Assembly (NCBI GenBank): GCA_958435885.1
Contig: CAUBHZ010000004.1
Span: 1 to 19,580 of the forward strand
DNA: 19,580 nucleotides
Origin: an uncultured Intestinimonas sp.
GTDB lineage: Bacteria > Bacillota_A > Clostridia > Oscillospirales > Oscillospiraceae
Reading direction: 5' to 3'
Positions within the stretch are counted from its first letter, which is position 1, and each line of letters starts with the position of its first letter. This document shows, one piece after another, positions 14,334 through 19,580 of the stretch. The position numbers were made by a program, and so were the translations under genes. Under the pieces are notes generated by a model. It was not told the origin of the DNA and searched no databases. It worked only from the letters and a program-made list of their open reading frames with translations.

Positions 14334-16712
14334 TCAGCGCAGCTCCACCACAGTGACACCGTCCTCGCCCTCGCCGAAGCGGCCGGGGCGGAAGGATTTG
14401 ACGTATTTGCTCCGCTTCAGATGGTCCCGCACCGCCTTGCGGACAGCGCCGGTGCCCTTGCCGTGGATGACCGTCACCGTGTCCAGCCGGCCCATGACGG
14501 CACTGTCCAGAAAGCGGTCCAGCACCAGCAGGGCCTCGTCGGTCATCATGCCCCGCAGGTCCACTTCAGGGGAGGCTCCCAGGGAGCGCAGCTTGTGCTC
14601 GGCCCGCTGGGCGATCTGGACGGCCTGCTTCTTGCCGCCGCCTCCGGCGTCCTCTACCACCCGGACCTCCTCCTGCTTGGCGGTGATCTTCAGAATGCCC
14701 GCCTGGAGCTGGAGGGAGCCGTCCTTGTTGACGGAGATGACGCTGGCCCGGGTGCCCATCTTCACCAGCTCCACCGTGTCTCCCGCCTTGGCGGGCCGGG
14801 TGGGCGGCGGCGCGGGCAGGTCCTCGTGGGAGCCCAGGGCGTCCTCGGCCTCGTTGAGCTGCCGGCGCAGGTCGGACCGGCGCTGGTTCTGCTCCAGCCA
14901 GTCGGCCTCCTTCTCCTGGCGGCGGCGCATGTCGTTGAGCTCGGCAAAGACCTTGTCGGCGGTGTCCCGGGCCTCCTGGATGATGGCGCGGGCCTCGGCC
15001 TGGGCCTTCTCCACCGCCTTGGCCTTCTCCTTCTCCAGCTTCTCCCGGTATTCCCGGGCGGTCTTGGCCGACTCCTCCATCTCCCGGCGGAGCTTTCGGG
15101 CCTCGTCCTTCTCCTTCTCCATCTGCTGGCGCTGCCGGTCCAGCTGGGTGAGGACATCCTCGAAGCGGACGTTCTCGGCGTCGATACGGGCGGCGGCCTT
15201 GTCGATGATGGCCTGGGGCAGCCCCAGGCGGCGGGAGATGGCAAAGGCGTTGGACTTGCCAGGCACCCCGATAAGGAGCTTGTAGGTGGGAGCCAGGGTC
15301 TCCACATTGAACTCACAGGAGGCGTTCTCCACCCCCTTGGTGGTCATGGCGTACACCTTCAGCTCGGCGTAGTGGGTGGTGGCACACACCAGGGCGCCCC
15401 GCTCCCGGGCGGACTCGATGATGGCGGCGGCCAGGGCGGCGCCCTCCACCGGGTCGGTGCCCGCCCCCAGCTCGTCGAAGAGGATGAGGGAGCCGGGACC
15501 GCACTCCTCCAGAATGCCCACGATATTCACCATGTGGGAGGAGAAGGTGGACAGGCTCTGGGCGATGGACTGCTCGTCGCCGATGTCGGAGAGGACGTGG
15601 TCGAAGACCACCACGGTGCTGTCGTCGTCGGCGGGAATGTGGAGCCCGCACTGGGCCATGAGGGTCAGCAGGCCGATGGTCTTGAGGGTCACCGTCTTGC
15701 CGCCGGTGTTGGGGCCGGTGATGACCAGGGTGTCGAACTGATCCCCCAGGTAGAGGTCGTTGGCCACCGCCTTCTTGGGGTCCAGCAGGGGGTGGCGGGC
15801 CTTCCGCAAGGTGATTCCCTTTTTGGCCAGCTTGGGCTCGGTGCAGCGCAGCTTGTCCGAGAGCCGGGCCCGGGCGAAGATGCAGTCGATGAGGATGAGG
15901 AGGTCGTAGTCCTGGGCGATGTCCTCCTTATGGGCGGCGCACTCGGCGGAGAGTTCCCGGAGGATGCGCTCGATCTCCTTCTCCTCCCGGGACTGGAGCT
16001 CCCGCAGCTCATTGTTGGTCTTGACCACCGCCATGGGCTCGATGAAGAAGGTGCCGCCGGAGCCGGACACGTCGTGGACCAGGCCGGGGATCTCGTTCTT
16101 GCACTCCGACTTCACCGGCACCACGTACCGGCCGGAGCGCATGGTGATGATGGACTCCTGGAGGTACTTGGCCTGGGAGGAGGAGATGAGCTTTTGAAGG
16201 ATGTCCCGGACCTTGGAGGAGGAGGCACGGATGTGCCGCCGGATGTCGGCCAGCTCGGGGCTGGCGGCGTCGGCGATCTCCTCCTCAGAGAGGATGGACC
16301 CGCTGATCCGGTCCTCCAGGTAGCGGTTGGCCTGGAGGGAAGAGAAGAGGTGGTCGATGCAGGTCTTGGCATTCCCCTCCCCGGTGGCGTACTCCTTGGC
16401 GGAGCGGGCGCAGCGCAGGAGGGCGGCGATGTCCAGCAGCTCCCGGGTGTTGAGGGCGCCCCCCATGTCGGCCCGCTGGAGGGAGGCCGCCACCGGCCGG
16501 ACGCCGGAGAGGGGCGGGGTGCCCCGGAGGACGATCATGGAACAGGCGGCGGAGGTCTCCTTCTGGAGGCGCTGGACGTCGTCCGGGTCGGTGGAGGGCC
16601 GCAGGGCCCGGCACCGGTCCTTGCCCTCCTCGGTGGCCGCCTGGGCGGCCAGCAACTCCAGCACCCTGGGCAGCTCCAGGGTCTGGATGGATTTTTCAAA
16701 CAGATCGGTCAT
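14334..16712 (-). CDS. mutS2: Endonuclease MutS2 with Smr domain
   Basis: MutS2 is a MutS-like ATPase without the mismatch-recognition domain. In bacteria it limits recombination or, in Bacillus, acts on collided ribosomes. The 792-residue length is normal. Visible parts are a core helical region, Walker A GPNTGGKT (333-340), the Walker B and signature region DELGAGTDPVEGA, a long charged coiled coil (K, E, R and A rich), and a C-terminal Smr nuclease domain (about 715-792) with VDLRG (717-721) and HGKGTG (750-755). The ATG start carries AAGGAG 8 nt ahead and lies 30 nt behind the phzF-like gene. No strong terminator follows, so some transcription may run on into ptsH. Confidence 0.96.
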   Translation of the reverse strand: MTDLFEKSIQTLELPRVLELLAAQAATEEGKDRCRALRPSTDPDDVQRLQKETSAACSMIVLRGTPPLSGVRPVAASLQRADMGGALNTRELLDIAALLRCARSAKEYATGEGNAKTCIDHLFSSLQANRYLEDRISGSILSEEEIADAASPELADIRRHIRASSSKVRDILQKLISSSQAKYLQESIITMRSGRYVVPVKSECKNEIPGLVHDVSGSGGTFFIEPMAVVKTNNELRELQSREEKEIERILRELSAECAAHKEDIAQDYDLLILIDCIFARARLSDKLRCTEPKLAKKGITLRKARHPLLDPKKAVANDLYLGDQFDTLVITGPNTGGKTVTLKTIGLLTLMAQCGLHIPADDDSTVVVFDHVLSDIGDEQSIAQSLSTFSSHMVNIVGILEECGPGSLILFDELGAGTDPVEGAALAAAIIESARERGALVCATTHYAELKVYAMTTKGVENASCEFNVETLAPTYKLLIGVPGKSNAFAISRRLGLPQAIIDKAAARIDAENVRFEDVLTQLDRQRQQMEKEKDEARKLRREMEESAKTAREYREKLEKEKAKAVEKAQAEARAIIQEARDTADKVFAELNDMRRRQEKEADWLEQNQRRSDLRRQLNEAEDALGSHEDLPAPPPTRPAKAGDTVELVKMGTRASVISVNKDGSLQLQAGILKITAKQEEVRVVEDAGGGGKKQAVQIAQRAEHKLRSLGASPEVDLRGMMTDEALLVLDRFLDSAVMGRLDTVTVIHGKGTGAVRKAVRDHLKRSKYVKSFRPGRFGEGEDGVTVVELR

Positions 16713-16742
16713 GGATGTTCTCCTTGCAGGTTTTACGATGTA

Positions 16743-17609
16743 TCAGAGCAGGTCGGCCCGGAGGGTGAGCACCGCCCGTCCCCCCACCCGGACCCGGACC
16801 CCGTCCGGCCCTTCGGTGAGGCAGCTCAAAATCTCGGAGGGCTTACCCATCTTCTCCCCCTGGACAAAGCGGTTCTCCGCCCCGGCGGCGAGCTTCCCCA
16901 GCCGGTAGAGGTAGTAGGTCAGAGCGCCGTTGGAGGTGCCGGTGGCGGCCTCCTCGGGGATGGCATAGAGGGGGGCGAAGTTCCGGCAGCGGGCAGTAGC
17001 CTCTTCGCTGAGGCAGGGCCAGAACATGTGGACACCCACCACGCCGTAGCGCTCGGACAGCTCGGTGACGGCCCGCTCATCCTGCTCCGCCCGGTCCAGA
17101 GCCTCCGCGGTGCTAACAGGCAGCAGGATGTCCTGGAGGCCGGTGCTCACCACCATGGGGGCAAAGCCCTCCGGGCAGTCCGCCGTGCCCAGGCCGTAGG
17201 CGGCGTAGAGCTCCGCCGTCTCCTCAGGGGAGAAGCCCCGGCCCTCCACCGGCGGCGCCATATCCATCCACACCGCCTGCTCGGAGACCTGAATGCTCAG
17301 TTCCCCCGCCAAGGTGGAGGCACGGTAGGTGCCCGGCGCCAGGCCCTCGGCCTCCCGCAGGGTGGTGAAGGCGGCAATGGTGGCGTGGCCGCACAGGTCC
17401 ACCTCCCCCTCGGGGGTGAAGTAGCGCAGGCGGAAGGAATCCGGCCCGGTGGGGCGGACGAAGGCGGTCTCGGAGTGCTTGAGCTCGGCGGCCAGGGCCT
17501 GACAGAAGGCGTCGGCGGGCTCCGGCTCCTCGGTCGAGAGCAGGGCCACCCCCGCCTGGTTGCCGGAAAAACGCTGGGTGGTAAAGGCGTCCACGATATA
17601 AAGCTTCAC
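16743..17609 (-). CDS. PhzF-family isomerase/epimerase-like protein
   Basis: This is a 288-residue member of the PhzF fold (diaminopimelate-epimerase-like). The founding member isomerises a chorismate-derived intermediate in phenazine synthesis, but most members in Bacillota are of unknown substrate. Evidence: the N-terminal YIVDAFTTQRFSGNQAGV (4-21), the catalytic glutamate E47 in KHSETAFV (44-51), DLCGHATIA (71-79) and EEAATGTSNGAL (about 219-230). Both pseudo-symmetric halves are present, so it looks intact. Translation starts at GTG 17609, overlapping the recO stop (GTGA), with GGAGG 9 nt ahead. No phenazine or shikimate genes are near. Location between recO and mutS2 suggests co-expression only, not a repair role. 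Confidence 0.9.
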   Translation of the reverse strand: MKLYIVDAFTTQRFSGNQAGVALLSTEEPEPADAFCQALAAELKHSETAFVRPTGPDSFRLRYFTPEGEVDLCGHATIAAFTTLREAEGLAPGTYRASTLAGELSIQVSEQAVWMDMAPPVEGRGFSPEETAELYAAYGLGTADCPEGFAPMVVSTGLQDILLPVSTAEALDRAEQDERAVTELSERYGVVGVHMFWPCLSEEATARCRNFAPLYAIPEEAATGTSNGALTYYLYRLGKLAAGAENRFVQGEKMGKPSEILSCLTEGPDGVRVRVGGRAVLTLRADLL

Positions 17610-18391
17610 GGCGCAGTACCTCCTGTTTTTGGTTGAGCCGCCGGAGCGGCGTCGGTGAGCTGATGATAAAAGTCCAGGGTGCGGAAACCCCGGTCCAGCT
17701 GGGTGCGGAGAAAATCTTCACAGGCGGTGGACATTTTGGCCATGCCGGGGGCGTCCATGGGGAAGGAGAAGAGCCGCTTTGGGTCGCCGTACACCACATG
17801 GCGCATGGCGGCCAGACTGGTGGCGTCCAGGGTGCGGCTGGCTCCGTCTCCCAGGCCACAGGCGGCACAGTGGAGGACACCCTCCTCGATGTCCAGCCGG
17901 GGGTCCGCCGGCTCCTCCTCGCCGCAGACGGCGCAGGCGTCCAGCAGGGGCTCATAGCCCGCCACACAGAGGAGCTTGAGCTCAAAGGCCGCCTTCACCA
18001 GGGGGAGGGGCTTTTTCAGCTTGTCCAGGGCGTAGAGGGAGTTGAGCACCAGAGAAAGGAGGGCCTGGTCGGGCCGCCCCTCCTCGGCCACCGCCTCGGC
18101 CACCTCGGCGAAATAGGAGCCCAGGGCCAGCTTGTCCACGTCGGAGCGCACCCCCCAGAAGAGCTCCAGGGGCTCGGCCTCATTGAGGGTGAGCCTGTCC
18201 CGGTAATCGAAGAGGGTCATGTCCGACCACACCAGCAGCTGGGCGGAGGCGGCCAGGGGGCTGTTCTTCCGGCGGCAGCCCCGGGCCTTCACCGTCCGTC
18301 TGCCCCCCTCCCGGGTGAGCACGGTGAGGATCTTGTCCGCCTCTTTATAGTTGGTCTCCCGGAGGATGAGCCCCTGGGTCTTGATGTGCAT
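17606..18391 (-). CDS. recO: DNA repair protein RecO
   Basis: RecO works with RecR to load RecA on SSB-coated single-stranded DNA. From ATG at 18391 the protein is 261 residues: an N-terminal OB fold opening with HIKTQGLILRETNYKEADKI, a helical middle, and a zinc-binding motif in the C-terminal half (CAVCGEEE and HCAACG, four cysteines). The open frame extends 65 codons further upstream, but AGGTGAT ahead of this ATG and the family N-terminus fix the start. The extension overlaps a different-frame small gene (yqzL-like). Placement after era is typical of Bacillota. Confidence 0.96.
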   Translation of the reverse strand: MHIKTQGLILRETNYKEADKILTVLTREGGRRTVKARGCRRKNSPLAASAQLLVWSDMTLFDYRDRLTLNEAEPLELFWGVRSDVDKLALGSYFAEVAEAVAEEGRPDQALLSLVLNSLYALDKLKKPLPLVKAAFELKLLCVAGYEPLLDACAVCGEEEPADPRLDIEEGVLHCAACGLGDGASRTLDATSLAAMRHVVYGDPKRLFSFPMDAPGMAKMSTACEDFLRTQLDRGFRTLDFYHQLTDAAPAAQPKTGGTAP

Positions 18392-18408
18392 AGCATCACC
18401 TGTATGTA

Positions 18409-18428
18409 AGGGGCGCTTACGCGCCCCT
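18409..18428. repeat. Palindrome between the yqzL-like gene and recO
   Basis: Arms 18409-18416 and 18421-18428 form a perfect 8-bp GC-rich stem with a 4-nt loop (TTAC on the plus strand). It covers the stop codon of the yqzL-like gene and ends 17 nt before the recO start, just upstream of the recO ribosome binding site. No U-tract follows (TTACATACAGG), so it is not a canonical terminator. It may tune recO translation or be a dispersed palindromic repeat. Confidence 0.75.
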
Positions 18429-18534
18429 ATGCGGTCTTTTCCGCCGCCTCTGCTTCCAGCAGAAGGCGGTAGAGCGTATAGGCCTCCGGCAGTCCGGTGG
18501 CCAGAAAGAGTTCCCAAAGCATCTGACTGTTCAC
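18427..18534 (-). CDS. yqzL: Small YqzL-like protein (35 codons)
   Basis: A short frame in the era-recO gap encodes 35 residues starting MNSQMLWELFLATG and continuing with LPEAYTLYRLLLEAEA. It is acidic and helical with one tryptophan. Bacillota often carry a tiny gene, yqzL, exactly between era and recO, whose product begins with an MLxxxWxxF..TG..xAYLLYK-like pattern; both pattern and position fit here. The start is GTG at 18534, with GGGGG about 11 nt ahead, or ATG four codons on (18522). Function is unknown in any species I know of. It is read in a different frame from the recO extension. Confidence 0.65.
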   Translation of the reverse strand: MNSQMLWELFLATGLPEAYTLYRLLLEAEAAEKTA

Positions 18535-18538
18535 GATC

Positions 18539-18572
18539 CATCAGGCCCCCTTTGGGTTTAGGTTGCCTGATG
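18539..18572 (-). promoter_or_regulatory. Hairpin holding the ribosome binding site of the yqzL-like gene in its loop
   Basis: CATCAGGC (18572-18565) pairs perfectly with GCCTGATG (18546-18539) around an 18-nt loop that contains the G-rich ribosome binding site (AAAGGGG). The stem ends 4 nt before the GTG start. It may expose or mask translation initiation. It could equally be chance; the 8-bp stem is visible but its role is inferred. Confidence 0.4.
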
Positions 18573-18604
18573 TCAGGGCAGGTCATGCGCGGTAAATTTT
18601 GCGG

Positions 18605-19501
18605 TCAGTCCTCCCGGTAACCCACGTCGTGGATGAAATTCAAATTATCTCTCCAATTTTCTTTGACTTTCACCCAGGTCTCCAGGTAGACCTTGGCGCC
18701 CATGAAGGCCTCGATGTCCTTCCGGGCCAGGGAGGAGATTTTTTTCAGCATGGCGCCGTTCTTGCCGATGATGATGCCCTTGTGGCTGGCCTTCTCACAG
18801 AAGATGGTGGCATCGATGTCGATGATACCGCTGTCGATGCGCTCGGAGAACTTGGTGAGCTCCACCGCCGTGCCGTGGGGGATCTCCTTGTCCAGGCACA
18901 GAAGGAGCTTTTCCCGGATGATCTCGGCGCACACCTGCCGCTCAGGCTGGTCGGTGACCATGTCCTCGGGGAAGAGCTGGGGGCCTTCGGGCAGGTAGGC
19001 CGCCAGGAGGTCCAGCAGCTCCTCCACCCCCTCTCCGGTCTTGGCGGAGATGGGAACGATGGCCTGGAAGTCGTGTACGGCCTGGTAGGTCTGCATGACG
19101 GCCAGGAGCTTCTCCTTCTCCACCGTGTCGATCTTGTTGATGACCAGCACGGCGGGAACCCCCAGGCCCTTGATGCGCTCAATGAGCTCGGCCTCGGGGG
19201 CGCCCACGTTGGGGATGGGCTCCACCAGCAGGAGCACGGCGTCCACGTCGGCCACGCTTTCCTTCACCACGCCCACCATATACTCACCCAGCCGGGTCCG
19301 GGCCCTGTGGAGGCCGGGGGTGTCCATGAACACATACTGGCACTCTCCCCGGTTGACGATGGCGCAGATGCGGTTCCGGGTGGTCTGGGGCTTGTTGGTG
19401 ACGATGGCGATCTTCTCCCCCACCAGGGCGTTGGTCAGGGTGGACTTGCCCACATTGGGCCGGCCCACAATAGAGATCATGCCGGATTTTTTGATTTCCA
19501 T
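18605..19501 (-). CDS. era: GTPase Era
   Basis: Era is an essential GTPase that binds the 3' end of 16S rRNA and assists 30S subunit maturation. The 298 residues show G1 GRPNVGKS (13-20), the switch region NKPQTTRNRI (36-45), G3 DTPG (60-63), G4 NKID, and G5 SAKTGEG, followed by a C-terminal KH RNA-binding domain with GIIIGKNGAMLKKI. All motifs are intact and the length is normal. The ATG start has a modest GAGG site. It heads era-yqzL-recO; the preceding gene ends about 46 nt upstream. Confidence 0.98.
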   Translation of the reverse strand: MEIKKSGMISIVGRPNVGKSTLTNALVGEKIAIVTNKPQTTRNRICAIVNRGECQYVFMDTPGLHRARTRLGEYMVGVVKESVADVDAVLLLVEPIPNVGAPEAELIERIKGLGVPAVLVINKIDTVEKEKLLAVMQTYQAVHDFQAIVPISAKTGEGVEELLDLLAAYLPEGPQLFPEDMVTDQPERQVCAEIIREKLLLCLDKEIPHGTAVELTKFSERIDSGIIDIDATIFCEKASHKGIIIGKNGAMLKKISSLARKDIEAFMGAKVYLETWVKVKENWRDNLNFIHDVGYRED

Positions 19502-19547
19502 AGGTGATCCTCAACTTTCTTGAGCTGTATTGTTTGGTAAAGGGCTA

Positions 19548-19580
19548 CTATGTGCCCGGATAGTCCAGATCGAGCCACTG
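19548..19580 (-). CDS. C-terminal end of an unidentified gene upstream of era
   Basis: The last ten codons before a double stop (TAGTAG) read QWLDLDYPGT, ending 46 nt before the era start. In Bacillota ybeY, dgkA or cdd often precede era, but this fragment is too short to recognise. Another frame stays open through to era, so even the reading frame is uncertain; the tandem stop is the only support. Confidence 0.3.
   Translation of the reverse strand, partial: QWLDLDYPGT

Noticed and set aside
14274..17636. Plus-strand open frame of 1120 codons opposite mutS2 and phzF
   Set aside because: It mirrors the codon bias of two real genes and shows no motif or ribosome binding site; length alone is not evidence at this GC content.
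18392..18586. 65-codon N-terminal extension of RecO
   Set aside because: The extension has no similarity to RecO, the ribosome binding site precedes ATG 18391, and the region encodes the yqzL-like gene in another frame.

Overview
The window is a GC-rich chromosomal segment in which every gene I can support lies on the minus strand. It carries core housekeeping genes in the order and style of a Gram-positive, low-branching Bacillota/Clostridia genome. The support for this is era-yqzL-recO linkage, mutS2 with a Smr domain, an HPr with both His15 and Ser46, a meso-DAP-type MurE, a PBP with two PASTA domains, and a coaD-linked coiled-coil protein of a kind I know from clostridia. High GC together with these families suggests an Oscillospirales gut bacterium (Flavonifractor/Lawsonibacter/Intestinimonas-like). 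That assignment is inference, not something the sequence proves. I found no rRNA, tRNA, mobile element or CRISPR array.

Reading in the direction of transcription (from high to low coordinates) there are three blocks. Block 1 (19.58-14.33 kb) is the end of an unknown gene, then era, a 35-codon yqzL-like gene, recO, phzF-like and mutS2. It covers ribosome assembly, recombinational repair and a MutS2 nuclease. Block 2 (14.2-8.08 kb) starts at a clear sigma-A promoter in front of ptsH (HPr). A hairpin terminator follows ptsH. After it come an EcsC-family gene, uvrC, a DUF4358-transglutaminase lipoprotein, rsmD, coaD and a coiled-coil gene, closed by a strong terminator. The ATGA and TGATG overlaps show translational coupling.

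Block 3 (7.8-0 kb) is the dcw (division and cell wall) cluster: mraZ, rsmH, an ftsL-like gene, a PASTA-containing class B PBP, murE, mraY and the first third of ftsW. It has a textbook promoter (TTGCAA, 17 nt, TATACT) followed by four 10-bp-spaced MraZ-box-like repeats in the leader. An extended -10 promoter sits before mraY, and a perfect 15-bp stem lies between ftsL and the PBP gene. murF and murD are absent from the positions they often occupy.

Most of the window is ordinary core genome and I see no clear new multi-gene system. The items worth a second look are regulatory (MraZ repeats, internal promoter, intra-operon hairpins, a terminator abutting the ecsC ribosome binding site) plus the DUF4358-transglutaminase fusion and the unannotated yqzL-like small gene. 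Many long plus-strand open frames are antisense shadows of the real GC-rich genes.
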